Shown: positions 27,203 through 37,213 of the stretch, piece by piece | Position numbering within the stretch: the first letter of the stretch is position 1 | Layout of the letters: each line of letters opens with the position of its first letter | NCBI RefSeq assembly: GCF_012113595.1 | Contig: NZ_CP050831.1 | Span: forward strand, 4,092,001 to 4,156,000 | Direction: 5' to 3' | From: Bacteroides faecium | GTDB lineage: Bacteria > Bacteroidota > Bacteroidia > Bacteroidales > Bacteroidaceae | Length of the DNA stretch: 64,000 nucleotides | Notes under the pieces: generated by a model | The model's input: the letters and a program-made list of their open reading frames with translations, nothing else | Told to the model about the DNA's origin: nothing | Databases searched by the model: none | Made by a program: the position numbers and the translations under genes

Positions 27203-28777
27203 ATGAAAAAGTTTAAACAAGAAACATCGCTTATGCTTATGAGGAAGTTCAGCTTAAATGGCTTTTTAGCCATTCTGTTCATGGCTTTTTGCATGAGTGC
27301 CTGCTCGGATGATGATGAGGATGATGCCGCATCGGTTTTCCCTGAAAAACAAACAGTGAATTGTAAAGCCGGTGATGATAAAGAATTTACTTTTAAAGCC
27401 AATGCAAACTGGCAACTAACCTCTTCGGCTACATGGTGCCGCTTTGTGACAGGCGAAATGGAGAATTATTCATTGTCCGGAACTGCCGGAACACAGACTG
27501 TGAAGCTCAGAATAACAGATGAAGCAGTAGAGTTTGAAGCGCCCACTACTGCACAACTGGTTATGATGATTGGGGCTGATAAAGCGATTATTGCCGACGT
27601 GGTACGCGGAAGTAAGAATCGCAGCCTTAAAATATATGATATGGAGGGTAATGAAATCCAAGAGATAGAGGTTGGATATGACGATTACTTGTCTTTTAAA
27701 GTGGAAGCTAACTTCCGGTTTGCAGCAACTAACAGACCCGAATGGTTGGATATTAATGGAAATGCTATTGTAGGTTCTATTAATGAAAGGGTGGAAGGAA
27801 GTGTTAAGGTGATTAATGAACCTCAATATGCGAAATATGCGCAAAATGGTAAACTTACTTTTACCGATGAAGAGGGAATTGAATCTTATGAATTCCCATT
27901 AGTATATAAAGGCATGAATCCTAAGGGGATTAAAATTATTAATTCTAATCCTTGGAATTGGGAAGTATCACTGGATGGTAAAACATTTACGCAGACAAGC
28001 AGCTCGGGGGCAAGTGGCAGCACCTCAAGTTCCACATATAGAAACTTCGTGCCGTTTACTATACAGGCATTCAATGATGACTTTGAAGTGGTTTATATTG
28101 AAAAGAAGACAGAGTATGGAATGACGCGTATGCTTATTAACGGTGATGAGGGTGAAGTTGTTGATTGGATGCATCTGACAGGTGAAAAGGGGAATGTGAG
28201 ACTTAAAATTGATGAAGGTTTTGAAGAAAGGGAAGGTTTTGTATTGGTAATTCCCAGCGCTTTGTATCAGGATATTAAAGATGACCTATGGGGAAATCTG
28301 ATTGAGAGGGATCCGGAAACATACGAACAGGACATCAAGTTTTCTTATCAACAAAGCAATCTGCTGATTAATATTGTTCAAAAACAGAAGAAGCAGGTAG
28401 ATGAACAAGCGTTTAAAATTACATATTTTGATGCTGATTGGGTAACTCAAGAAGTAGATTGTACAAAAGTCACCGATTCGGATATAAAGGATCAATATCC
28501 TGGTATTAATGATATCTATACGATGGAATGGCCTGATGCTAATTCATTTACGGTCGACCCGTTAGAGGGGGATTATGAAGATGTATGGATATTTAAATTG
28601 ATGCGTGGTGATGTCGATCTATCCAATGAGAGCGAAATTATTGAAGGCTCAGAATCTTCTTGTAATATTTATCTTGAAGACCCTACTTCTTTAACAGAAG
28701 AATTGCACCTTAGTATTATTAATAAAGAAAGCGGTGAGACTCTGAAAGTGCTTATTATTACTCCAAATTATAACTAA
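27203..28777 (+). CDS. surface lipoprotein with BACON-like domain (DUF5003-like)
   Basis: A 524-residue lipoprotein (Cys34 in CMSACSDDDEDDAAS; the acidic run after the cysteine suggests surface export). The N-terminal region (VNCKAGDDKEFTFKANANWQLTSSATWCRF) has the BACON pattern of all-beta binding domains, with two or three further beta modules behind it. No catalytic motif is seen. Two Met codons precede the hydrophobic core; MLMRKFSLNG about 11 residues in would give a more compact signal peptide. It starts 17 bases after the DUF4843 gene. Probable role: ligand binding or scaffolding on the cell surface. Confidence 0.65.
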   Translation: MKKFKQETSLMLMRKFSLNGFLAILFMAFCMSACSDDDEDDAASVFPEKQTVNCKAGDDKEFTFKANANWQLTSSATWCRFVTGEMENYSLSGTAGTQTVKLRITDEAVEFEAPTTAQLVMMIGADKAIIADVVRGSKNRSLKIYDMEGNEIQEIEVGYDDYLSFKVEANFRFAATNRPEWLDINGNAIVGSINERVEGSVKVINEPQYAKYAQNGKLTFTDEEGIESYEFPLVYKGMNPKGIKIINSNPWNWEVSLDGKTFTQTSSSGASGSTSSSTYRNFVPFTIQAFNDDFEVVYIEKKTEYGMTRMLINGDEGEVVDWMHLTGEKGNVRLKIDEGFEEREGFVLVIPSALYQDIKDDLWGNLIERDPETYEQDIKFSYQQSNLLINIVQKQKKQVDEQAFKITYFDADWVTQEVDCTKVTDSDIKDQYPGINDIYTMEWPDANSFTVDPLEGDYEDVWIFKLMRGDVDLSNESEIIEGSESSCNIYLEDPTSLTEELHLSIINKESGETLKVLIITPNYN

Positions 28778-28788
28778 TCATTGAATAG

Positions 28789-31485
28789 ATGAATAAGAAA
28801 ATATATTCCATATTATTCTTTGTCCCTCTCCTCGTCAGTTTTTTGACGATGTGTATGGTGACAGGATGCTCCGATGATGACGAACAATTGCAATCCGGTT
28901 ACGGATATGTGCAGTTTAAGTTGTTGAAGAGTGCATCTTTCGGAAATGCTTCGACTACACGTGCAACGACGCCTACCGATAAACTGGAAATGTTGGGCGA
29001 AGCACAGAAAGTGAAAGTCGTTATGCAATATAACGGCTCCACCATTACTCAAACTCTACCCTTAAACTCGTATAATGCGGGAAATGCAGAATTTGGATTA
29101 CGTAGTAATAAGTTGGAGTTGCTGGCGGGAAATTATACCATTATAGGCTTTTATTTATACGATAAGCTGGATCAAGTATTATATGCAGGTCCCGGTGGTG
29201 AGAGTTGTATGTTTACTGTTGTTGCGGGCGGACTGCATGCACAACCCTTGGTGGTGGATGCAGTAGCTCGGGGCATGGTGACATTTAAGTTAGTCAAGGA
29301 CTTTGGCAAAACTCGTAGCGAAGAGGACAATGCTTATCCGTTTGGTAATATTGAGTTGATTAAGGTTGTAGTAAAGAACCTGTTCACGCAGGAGCTAGTT
29401 ACAATAAACAATCTTCGTGTCAATCATGAACAGGACTTTACTGATAAACCTGCCGACGGGTATACCGACAGAAATCAGGAAACCTCATATGCCAAATGTG
29501 ATACAGTGGTATGGCTGAAAGCCGGAACTTATGAAGTTAGCAGTTACACCACCTATTCCGACAAAGACGGCAAGTATACACTGGAAACAGCTTCTGTGAA
29601 AGCGGTGAAGCCATTTGTAGTAAAGGATAATGAGAAAACCGAGGATGCGGAAGTCCCCGTGCGCCTTTCCGAAACTGCCGAATACATCAAGGACTACCAG
29701 GCATTGAAAGCCATTTGGGAAAAGATGGGAGGCTCAAATTGGAAATACTACGGTGAAACCGCTCCGATAGGTAGTAACTGGAACTTTAATAAGGACATCG
29801 ACCTGTGGGGACAACAGCCGGGCGTGCAACTGTTGGAAAACGGACGTGTGGCGCTATTATCCCTTGTGGGTTTTGGCATCGAGGGTGACTTGCCCGACGA
29901 AATAGGACAACTCACCGAGTTGCGAACCTTGTCATTGGGTACACATGACGAAAAACTCGGAGGACATCTACTCGATAACTACTCCGTCAACATGACCGAA
30001 GAACAGCGTAAAGCCATAAGAATGGATTATGATACCAAATTCCTGGCTAAAGACCCGCGCGAAGGATTATCAGACATTCTGAAAAAAGGGATTAACGACA
30101 ATCCCAAGATGAAGCCGATTAAGAGCAGCCGCGTATCTTTGAAAGATATTCAGGCTGGCGTCATGACGAATAAATTGACCGGTATATCCAGAGCTGTCAT
30201 GAGACTGACAAAGTTAGAACAGCTTTTTGTGGGTAATTGTCCCATTAAAAGTGATCATTTCTTTGTGGATGTGAAGCCGGACTCTCCTTATTATGAAGAA
30301 AAGGATGATTGGAAGTGGGCGGATATGGCTGCTCTGACGGATATTGAAATATACAACTGCCCCAAACTGACGAGCTTACCCACGGAAATGCTAAGTGAGT
30401 TGACCGAAGTGATTTCACTTAACATTGCTTGCAACCAAGGTATCCCCGGATACCAACTTAAATTGGACTGGGAAGCAATCACTGAAGGAAAATCGGCGGA
30501 TAAAATCCAGCTTCTCTATATGGGATTCAATAATCTGGAAGAATTTCCGGACAACGATCATCTCAAAAAGATGGTTAAATTGGGATTGTTGGATTGCACG
30601 AATAATAAAATCCATACGTTGCAACCTTTTGGAAAAGAAATTCAACTAGTGAAGTTTTATTTGGATTATAATCAGATTACTGATATTCCCTATATCTACG
30701 ATAATGCCACTGAAACGAACTTCTTCTTCGGATGGAATGATTTGGAAACCTTCAGTTGCACGCACAATCAGTTGACGAAAGTTCCGGATATCTTTAATGC
30801 GAAGTCTAAATATGTGATGGGTGCCGTTGACTTCTCTAATAATATGATTAGTGGATTTGAGAATAATGATGAACACAAGGGGATTAACGCTGGCTCCATC
30901 AACTTGAGCAATAACTGCTTAGAGGAATTTCCAGCTATCTTAGCCAAGAAAGAATCTCCTATGCAGATGTTGATGCTCTCGGGCAATGGGATGAAGACCA
31001 TTCCTAAGGGGGCACTGTCCGGAAAGATGGTACGGGAGGCTCTTACCAGCCTGGACCTCACTCACAACAAACTGTCCGAACTGACCGATGACTTCTACGT
31101 AATCAATATGCCTGTGTTATATGGAATAGACCTTAGTTACAATTGTTTCTCTAAATTCCCTACTCAGCCGTTATCAATCAATTATTTGGCTGTATTCGGT
31201 ATCACTAATCAACGGGATGCGGATGGAAACAGAATATTACGTGAATGGCCTACGGGGCTTTATAAGAATCCTAGTCTGAAAGCTTTCTATATCAGCTCTA
31301 ATGATTTACGCAAGATAGAGGATACTATCTCACCATTTATTTCTACGTTTGATATTAAGGATAATCCTAATATCTCAATCAACTTAAGCACTGTATGTCC
31401 CTATATCCAAGCCGGACAATATAGGTTGATTTATGATAAGACGCAGGATATTCGCGGCTGTGATGCACTAGACCTGGATAAATAA
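28789..31485 (+). CDS. leucine-rich-repeat surface lipoprotein (DUF4458-like N-terminus)
   Basis: An 898-residue lipoprotein (Cys27, VTGCSDDDEQ). The N-terminal 300 residues hold two beta-rich modules that look like DUF4458 repeats (YGYVQFKLLKSASFG, and again GMVTFKLVKDFGKTRS). From about residue 350 there are leucine-rich repeats of the LxxLxLxxNxL type (LRTLSLGTHDE, IEIYNCPKLTSLPTEM, FSCTHNQLTKVPD, SLDLTHNKLSEL, GIDLSYNCFSKFP). Such a solenoid generally binds protein. It starts 11 bases after the preceding lipoprotein gene. I infer capture or presentation of a protein substrate to the downstream subtilisin. Confidence 0.8.
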   Translation: MNKKIYSILFFVPLLVSFLTMCMVTGCSDDDEQLQSGYGYVQFKLLKSASFGNASTTRATTPTDKLEMLGEAQKVKVVMQYNGSTITQTLPLNSYNAGNAEFGLRSNKLELLAGNYTIIGFYLYDKLDQVLYAGPGGESCMFTVVAGGLHAQPLVVDAVARGMVTFKLVKDFGKTRSEEDNAYPFGNIELIKVVVKNLFTQELVTINNLRVNHEQDFTDKPADGYTDRNQETSYAKCDTVVWLKAGTYEVSSYTTYSDKDGKYTLETASVKAVKPFVVKDNEKTEDAEVPVRLSETAEYIKDYQALKAIWEKMGGSNWKYYGETAPIGSNWNFNKDIDLWGQQPGVQLLENGRVALLSLVGFGIEGDLPDEIGQLTELRTLSLGTHDEKLGGHLLDNYSVNMTEEQRKAIRMDYDTKFLAKDPREGLSDILKKGINDNPKMKPIKSSRVSLKDIQAGVMTNKLTGISRAVMRLTKLEQLFVGNCPIKSDHFFVDVKPDSPYYEEKDDWKWADMAALTDIEIYNCPKLTSLPTEMLSELTEVISLNIACNQGIPGYQLKLDWEAITEGKSADKIQLLYMGFNNLEEFPDNDHLKKMVKLGLLDCTNNKIHTLQPFGKEIQLVKFYLDYNQITDIPYIYDNATETNFFFGWNDLETFSCTHNQLTKVPDIFNAKSKYVMGAVDFSNNMISGFENNDEHKGINAGSINLSNNCLEEFPAILAKKESPMQMLMLSGNGMKTIPKGALSGKMVREALTSLDLTHNKLSELTDDFYVINMPVLYGIDLSYNCFSKFPTQPLSINYLAVFGITNQRDADGNRILREWPTGLYKNPSLKAFYISSNDLRKIEDTISPFISTFDIKDNPNISINLSTVCPYIQAGQYRLIYDKTQDIRGCDALDLDK

Positions 31486-31504
31486 ACAAATAAGAGAAAT
31501 ATCA

Positions 31505-33205
31505 ATGAAATATTTAATAAAAATAGCATTAGGATTATTCGTTTACATGGTTGCTATAGCAGCCTGTAAAGATGATGATGATAGTGGTATTGCAGGCTTC
31601 GCGATAGACAAGGAGGATATCACGATGGGCGCTGACGGGGGCACAGACGTAGTAACTGTTTCTTCGGGAGGCGAATGGACGGCAAGTTCTTCGGAGCCGT
31701 GGGTAAGTATCTCACCTGCCAGTGGTAGCGGGGTAACCGAGTGTGCGATTGCCATCGACTCTACCCTCATAAAAGGAATGCGCACGGCAGAAATTCGCTT
31801 TACTCCCCGTGGACAGGCTCCGGGTGTGATGACCGTACATCAAACGGGATATGGTAAAATGATCCATATCGAAAAGAAGGATATCGAAATAGAATCTTCC
31901 GCCAAATATGAAGAGCGTCATTTCGATGTTACCGTAACGACAAACGTTGCTTTCCAAATGAGTGTGGAGTATGTGAATCCCGACAATACGGGCTGGATTA
32001 TTTTACCAACAAAGACTACTGTCGACCTGGATAGGGGATCGCGTCCGCGAACTACTAAAATCCGTGTGGACTGGATGATGAATCCAGATTTTGATACTCG
32101 TGTAGCCAAAATTAACTTCCTGCCTCAGAAAACAGAAGATGAACTGGAACAGCCGGTATCGATGACTGTTACTCAAAAAGCCGCTCCTAAAATTGAAGAT
32201 AACCGAACGGGTGATTCCTTGACATTGCTTACTATCAGAGAACGCATGGGAGCGGGTAATAATTGGGACCCCAGTGAGAATATGAGAAACTGGGAAGATG
32301 TGGTCTTGTGGGAAGAAGGCGATAAAGGCCTTCCCGATGATAAGGCTGTGGGACGTATACGTTCTGTTAATTTCACTTTGTTTGATACCAAGGAGTCCAT
32401 TCCGCAGGAAGTTCACTATCTCACTTATGTAGAGTCCTTATATTTCTTTAGCAATACCAATACGGCAACTAAAAGCATCAAATTGGAAAATGATGTATGC
32501 GGCTTGAAGTATTTGAAAAAGTTGACGGTGAGTGCCTACGGTCTGACGGAAATAACAGATGACCTTGCTGAGAAGCTAGGCAATCAATTGGAACTTTTGG
32601 ATATAAGCAGCAATAATTTTGATTTGATACCTGATATTTTGACCAAAGAAAACTTCCCTGTACTAAAGATCTTGGATTTGAGAACTAATCGGCGAATGGT
32701 ACTTACCGACCTTAGAGAGAAAGATAATGCTACCAAATATCCTAATGGTATCGGTATGTTCTTTAATACAGAAAAAGACCCTTCATTACGGAGGTTATTA
32801 TTGTGGGATACGTTGGAGGAATTACGTTTATCCTATAATTATATGGAAGGTACCATACCCGACTTTAAGGTTGGAGAGGATGGAGTGACCGGTTATACAG
32901 ATGAAGATATAGAGGTGTTTGGAGACACCATACAGTATTTGTATGACCATCCTGAAATACCTAAGATACTTCCTAAAGCTAGGGTGCTGTCTTTGAATTT
33001 GAACTTTTTCACCGGAAAGCTGCCCGATTGGCTATTATACCATCCGCACTTAATAGAGTGGAATCCGGAAGTATTGATCTTTAATCAAGAAACAGGTATA
33101 GACACTGAAGGGAAGAAAGCCCGTTTTGACAACGAGCCTGCTACCTTGGATTATTATTATGATGCATTTCCAAAATTCAGAAAAAAATATCAAACTAAAA
33201 AATAA
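31505..33205 (+). CDS. BACON and leucine-rich-repeat surface lipoprotein
   Basis: A 566-residue lipoprotein (Cys21, AIAACKDDDDS). Residues about 30-110 form a clear BACON domain (GGTDVVTVSSGGEWTAS, EPWVSISPASGSG, RTAEIRFTPRG), and a second related module covers about 118-225. The C-terminal half carries irregular leucine-rich repeats (LELLDISSNNFDLIPDIL, LKILDLRTNRRM, LEELRLSYNYMEGTIPDF, ARVLSLNLNFFTGKLPDWL). It shares the LRR theme with the gene before it and ends 3 bases before the subtilisin gene, so the two may be translationally coupled. Confidence 0.82.
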   Translation: MKYLIKIALGLFVYMVAIAACKDDDDSGIAGFAIDKEDITMGADGGTDVVTVSSGGEWTASSSEPWVSISPASGSGVTECAIAIDSTLIKGMRTAEIRFTPRGQAPGVMTVHQTGYGKMIHIEKKDIEIESSAKYEERHFDVTVTTNVAFQMSVEYVNPDNTGWIILPTKTTVDLDRGSRPRTTKIRVDWMMNPDFDTRVAKINFLPQKTEDELEQPVSMTVTQKAAPKIEDNRTGDSLTLLTIRERMGAGNNWDPSENMRNWEDVVLWEEGDKGLPDDKAVGRIRSVNFTLFDTKESIPQEVHYLTYVESLYFFSNTNTATKSIKLENDVCGLKYLKKLTVSAYGLTEITDDLAEKLGNQLELLDISSNNFDLIPDILTKENFPVLKILDLRTNRRMVLTDLREKDNATKYPNGIGMFFNTEKDPSLRRLLLWDTLEELRLSYNYMEGTIPDFKVGEDGVTGYTDEDIEVFGDTIQYLYDHPEIPKILPKARVLSLNLNFFTGKLPDWLLYHPHLIEWNPEVLIFNQETGIDTEGKKARFDNEPATLDYYYDAFPKFRKKYQTKK

Positions 33206-33208
33206 AAG

Positions 33209-35257
33209 ATGAAAAGGCTATATATATACATCTTGATATTCGCCTTGGTGGCAGGAGCTTGTAGTGACCATGACTTGGTCGAGCAGGCTCCGGCAACTCC
33301 GGGCACTCCCGGTACAACGATACCTGAAGGGGCTGCCGACGGTGAATTATTGATTAAGTTTGTTCCGGAAATGAGCGATTTACTCGACCGGACATTTAAG
33401 ACACGTGCTGCGGGCGCTGCCACACGCTCCGGCATTCCTTCCACAGACGAGGTACTTTCTATACTGGGAGCATACGAATTTGAGCGAGTCTTTCCGGTAG
33501 ATGTACGTACTGAGGAACAGGCACGCAGGGCAGGCATGCACCTGTGGTACATTGTACGCTTCGATAAAAATACGGATCTGAATGAAGCAATGGAGAGACT
33601 CTCCAAATTAGGAGAGATATCGAAAATTCAGTGCAACCCTACTATTCAGCGGGTTTATGATCCTAAAAAGAAGATGGTGGTGGTTAACGAAGCATCTCTG
33701 AGTAAAATGAAAACCCGTGCTACTGATAATGACTTTCCGTTTAATGATGAACTGTTGCCGCGGCAGTGGGGGTATATTAATCAGGGGAGTTATGACTTCT
33801 CATACATTGCTCCTGCTATTGCAGGCGCCGATGTTAATTGTAAGGAAGCATGGGATTTATGTACGGGTGATCCTGAAATCATTGTGGCTGTGCTGGATGA
33901 AGGCGTTATGTGGAGTCATCCCGATTTGGAAGCCAATATGTGGGTGAACGAAAGTGAAGAACTGGGTTCCGATAGGGATGCCGACAACAATGGATATAAA
34001 GGAGACAGGTATGGCTACAATTTTGTAAAGAATACCGGAATTATTTCCTGGCAAAATGCTGAAGACACAGGACACGGCACACATGTGGCCGGCACCATAG
34101 CAGCTGTTAACAATAACGGCATAGGAGTCAGCAGTATTGCCGGAGGTGATGGTACCCATAAAGGCGTGCGGATTATGACTTGCCAAGTTTTTGAAGGTGA
34201 GGCGGGAGTAACGATGGCGGCGGAAGCAAAAGCAATTAAGTATGCGGCCGACAATGGTGCCGTTATTCTTCAGTGTAGCTGGGGATACAATTCTGCCTAT
34301 TCCAGCCCACTGGTGTACATACCGGGACCGGCTACCGATGAAGAATGGGGACAGCTTTATCCGCTCGAAAAAGATGCTTTGGATTATTTCATTCATAACG
34401 CCGGTTCCCCCAGTGGAGTTATTGAAGGCGGACTGGCTATTTTTGCTTCCGGCAATGAATATTCAGCCATATCTTCTTATCCGGCGGCTTATGAAGGTTG
34501 TGTTTCGGTTGCTGCCATTGCGGCAGATTACACGCCGTCCTCCTTTACAAACTACGGAGCAGAAGTAGACTTTTGTGCGCCAGGTGGTGACAGTGACTAT
34601 TATGGTGCTACGGGTGTAGAACAGGATAATGAAGATACAACTATAGATCAGGGTATGATTCTTTCCACATTAGTGGTAAATGCCAAACCTGCTTACGGCT
34701 ATAATGAAGGAACTTCGATGGCATGTCCGCATGTGTCGGGTGTAGCAGCACTGGGCTTGTCGTATGCAGTGCAGAAACGCCGGCATTTCAAGGCACAGGA
34801 ATTCCTTGATTTAATGAAATCTACAGCTCGCGAAGTAGACGGTTACTACAAGGGTTATAAGAAGTACAATTACCTGCATGTGTCGCCGGGCTTTACACCT
34901 ACCAAAATGGACCTTCCTTCCTACCGCGGTAAAATGGGGAAATTGATTGATGCCGGTGCACTGTTACATGCTATTGCAGGAAGCGGTTCCGACATGAAAG
35001 TTCCCAATTTGTATGTGGCAATAGATAAAGGAGTCGTAATTGACTTTGCGCGTTATTTTGCCAATGGCGAAAACCTGACTTACGAATGTACGGTAAATAA
35101 TGCGTCAAAGGTGCAAATTACACTTCAAAATAGCCGTCTAACAGTTAAAGGTCTTGCAGCAGGCATGACCAGTGCTATGGTAAAGGCCAGTGATGGAAAA
35201 ACGCAGGCTTTTACCATCACTGTGCGCAAAAATGCGAGCGATACCGGATGGATGTGA
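33209..35257 (+). CDS. S8 subtilisin-like serine protease lipoprotein
   Basis: A 682-residue protease anchored as a lipoprotein (Cys18, VAGACSDHD). A propeptide-like segment (about 45-150, ending with IQCNPTIQRVY) resembles the inhibitory prodomains of subtilisins. The catalytic triad is complete: Asp230 in VAVLDEGVMWSHPDL, His292 in GHGTHVAGTIAAV, Ser503 in GTSMACPHVSG, with oxyanion Asn416 in FASGNE. A C-terminal beta domain (about 585-682) follows. It is the only obvious degradative enzyme of the operon, so the system probably targets proteins or glycoproteins. Processing another surface component is an alternative. Confidence 0.92.
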   Translation: MKRLYIYILIFALVAGACSDHDLVEQAPATPGTPGTTIPEGAADGELLIKFVPEMSDLLDRTFKTRAAGAATRSGIPSTDEVLSILGAYEFERVFPVDVRTEEQARRAGMHLWYIVRFDKNTDLNEAMERLSKLGEISKIQCNPTIQRVYDPKKKMVVVNEASLSKMKTRATDNDFPFNDELLPRQWGYINQGSYDFSYIAPAIAGADVNCKEAWDLCTGDPEIIVAVLDEGVMWSHPDLEANMWVNESEELGSDRDADNNGYKGDRYGYNFVKNTGIISWQNAEDTGHGTHVAGTIAAVNNNGIGVSSIAGGDGTHKGVRIMTCQVFEGEAGVTMAAEAKAIKYAADNGAVILQCSWGYNSAYSSPLVYIPGPATDEEWGQLYPLEKDALDYFIHNAGSPSGVIEGGLAIFASGNEYSAISSYPAAYEGCVSVAAIAADYTPSSFTNYGAEVDFCAPGGDSDYYGATGVEQDNEDTTIDQGMILSTLVVNAKPAYGYNEGTSMACPHVSGVAALGLSYAVQKRRHFKAQEFLDLMKSTAREVDGYYKGYKKYNYLHVSPGFTPTKMDLPSYRGKMGKLIDAGALLHAIAGSGSDMKVPNLYVAIDKGVVIDFARYFANGENLTYECTVNNASKVQITLQNSRLTVKGLAAGMTSAMVKASDGKTQAFTITVRKNASDTGWM

Positions 35258-35275
35258 TAACGTTGAAGCAGACCC

Positions 35276-36088
35276 ATGAAGAATAAACCGTATACATATT
35301 ATTTGCTTTGTATGTTGTGGAGCTTTTTCCCTGTAGCCCAGCTTGGAGCGCAGGGAGGAGGATTCCACTCTGCGGTGGCGGATTCTTTGGTTAATCCATC
35401 GTTGCTGAAAGAAGGGGGACAGGTACTGCATTTCGATTCATTGGATATCCATATTGGTAAGCTTTATGATAGTGATGCACCCCGTACCTATACATTTCGG
35501 TTTCGCAATGTGAGTTCTTCGGATGTGCGGATTACCAAGGTATCCACTTCATGTGGATGTACTGCGGCAACTGTTAATTCTAAAACGATAACTCCGGGAG
35601 CCGAAGGTAGCGTGGTATTGGTATACAATCCTAAGAATAATATCGGTACGGTAAAAACATATGCATTTGTATATACAACCGTTTCTGCCAAATATCCGGT
35701 AGTGCGTCTTACATTGACTGGTGAGGTCGTTTGCTCTGATGAATGGGATTATCTTCCATATGCTATGGGTGCTGTACGGATGAAACGCAAGCAAGTGGTC
35801 TTTTCGGAAGTAACATCATCCATTCGTCCGTCGGAGCGTATACTTTGTGCCAACACTAGTAAAAATCCTTTGAAACTTTCGGCTCGTATGCTTCCGCCAT
35901 ATGCAGGTTTCCATAGCGAGCCGAATGTTATTCCACCAGGACAAGAAGGTGACCTGGTGATAACGGTGGATGGACATAAGTTACCAGAAAAGGCCCCTGA
36001 TAAGTTACGTTTTACTTTTATTGTAGAAGGGGTAGATGCGCCGCTGTCTGATCGGTTGGTTAATGTGATTATCAATCGTATTCAATAA
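35276..36088 (+). CDS. DUF1573 secreted protein
   Basis: A 270-residue secreted protein with a signal peptide ending about residue 26 (QLGAQG). The DUF1573 Ig-like module (about 50-145) shows the usual FDSLDIHIGKLYDSDAPRTYTFRFRN, then VSTSCGCTAA with the conserved CGC pair, GSVVLVYNP and VRLTLTGEV. A second similar module follows to the end. The family is very common in Bacteroidetes envelopes and has no settled function. It lies 18 bases after the protease gene. Confidence 0.85.
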   Translation: MKNKPYTYYLLCMLWSFFPVAQLGAQGGGFHSAVADSLVNPSLLKEGGQVLHFDSLDIHIGKLYDSDAPRTYTFRFRNVSSSDVRITKVSTSCGCTAATVNSKTITPGAEGSVVLVYNPKNNIGTVKTYAFVYTTVSAKYPVVRLTLTGEVVCSDEWDYLPYAMGAVRMKRKQVVFSEVTSSIRPSERILCANTSKNPLKLSARMLPPYAGFHSEPNVIPPGQEGDLVITVDGHKLPEKAPDKLRFTFIVEGVDAPLSDRLVNVIINRIQ

Positions 36089-36124
36089 TAATTTTGTTTA
36101 TTAATCATATATAAAAACTACAGT

Positions 36125-36604
36125 ATGAAAATTCTTTTCAGAATAATGATATTATCGATATTTCTGACCAGCTTTATAGCTTGTGATGATGAAGAAGAAA
36201 CGAAAGGGAGAACTTTGGAGGTAACTCCCGCTAATTTAAATGGTACATGGCAACTGACAGAGTGGAACGGACAACCGTTGGCGGAAGGAACTTATTGTTA
36301 TATTACTTTTGTCCGCAAAGATAAAACTTTTAAGATGTATCAGAAGTTCGACAGTATGTATGCACGTTTTCTAACCGGCTCATTTGATATAGAGAAAGAT
36401 GATTATCTAGGATATATCATTACCGGGAAATATGACTACAGTCTAGGAGGACGTTGGAATAATTCGTACATTGTTACAGAACTTTCGTCTTCGGGAGCTA
36501 TGGTTTGGATTGTTAAAGATGATGCAGATGATGTATCCAAATATATTCGATGTGATGATGTGCCTTCCTTTATAAAGGATGAGTCGCAAGGTCATGAATA
36601 TTGA
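36125..36604 (+). CDS. small lipocalin-like lipoprotein
   Basis: A 159-residue lipoprotein (Cys20, SFIACDDEEETKG). NLNGTWQLTEWNGQPL, then CYITFVRKDKTFKMYQKF and repeated short beta strands, resemble the Bacteroidetes lipocalin-like family that begins with a GxW motif. Ligand unknown. It is the last gene of the nine-gene operon, 36 bases after the DUF1573 gene, and is followed within 25 bases by a strong terminator. Confidence 0.7.
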   Translation: MKILFRIMILSIFLTSFIACDDEEETKGRTLEVTPANLNGTWQLTEWNGQPLAEGTYCYITFVRKDKTFKMYQKFDSMYARFLTGSFDIEKDDYLGYIITGKYDYSLGGRWNNSYIVTELSSSGAMVWIVKDDADDVSKYIRCDDVPSFIKDESQGHEY

Positions 36605-36625
36605 ATTAGTTTATTAGTAAGCCTA

Positions 36626-36670
36626 AAAAAGTTCGGATATACAATTAAGTTGGATATCCGAACTTTTTCT
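36626..36670 (+). terminator. terminator of the second Sus-like operon
   Basis: AAAAAGTTCGGATAT (36626-36640) pairs perfectly with ATATCCGAACTTTTT (36654-36668), with a 13-base loop and a T-rich 3' arm. It closes the 15-kb plus-strand operon. Confidence 0.85.
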
Positions 36671-36679
36671 CTTAATTAG

Positions 36680-36710
36680 TTTGATAATTCGGAATTACTC
36701 TTTATCTTTG
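36680..36710 (+). promoter_or_regulatory. promoter of the perR-rubrerythrin unit
   Basis: TTTG (36680-36683), 19 bases, TATCTTTG (36703-36710): both boxes match the Bacteroidetes consensus exactly. The Fur-family gene begins 49 bases further on. A PerR-type autoregulatory operator would be expected around this site, but I cannot point to a convincing palindrome. Confidence 0.7.
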
Positions 36711-36759
36711 CATTAGATTTATAATTGTAATGAATACAAGTTTGGAAAGAAAGGGATAA

Positions 36760-37191
36760 ATGATGAAACCGTACGAAAGATTATTAGAACATAATATAAA
36801 GCCTTCGATGCAGCGTATTGCTATCATGCAATATTTGATGGAGCATCCCATCCATCCGTCGGCTGATGATATTTATACTGCATTGTCTCCTTCGATGCCT
36901 ACACTTTCAAAGACGACAGTTTACAATACTTTGAAACTGTTTTCAGAACAAGGAGCGGCTCAGATGCTTACTATTGATGAGAAGAATACTAATTTTGATG
37001 CGGATACTTCCATTCATTCTCATTTCCTTTGCAAACGTTGCGGACACATTTATGACTTGCAATGTCCGGAAGCGATAAAAAAGGTAGAGAGCTTGGAGAT
37101 GGACGGCCATCAGGTATCGGAAGTGCATTATTATTATAAAGGTATATGCAAGAATTGCTTAAGAAAAGATAAAGAAACACGTATTGACTAA
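36760..37191 (+). CDS. Fur-family regulator, probably PerR type
   Basis: Metal-dependent repressor of 143 residues. The N-terminal winged helix (about 1-80) has the Fur recognition pattern HPSADDIYTAL and SKTTVYNTLKLFSEQG. The C-terminal dimerisation domain carries a structural zinc site with two CxxC pairs (Cys91/94, Cys130/133) and an IHSHFLCKRCG metal-sensing region. Its place 22 bases upstream of a rubrerythrin gene suggests peroxide sensing (PerR) rather than iron uptake control. A second ATG at 36763 is an equally possible start. Confidence 0.88.
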   Translation: MMKPYERLLEHNIKPSMQRIAIMQYLMEHPIHPSADDIYTALSPSMPTLSKTTVYNTLKLFSEQGAAQMLTIDEKNTNFDADTSIHSHFLCKRCGHIYDLQCPEAIKKVESLEMDGHQVSEVHYYYKGICKNCLRKDKETRID

Positions 37192-37213
37192 TTAATTTAA
37201 AATTGAGAAGAAA

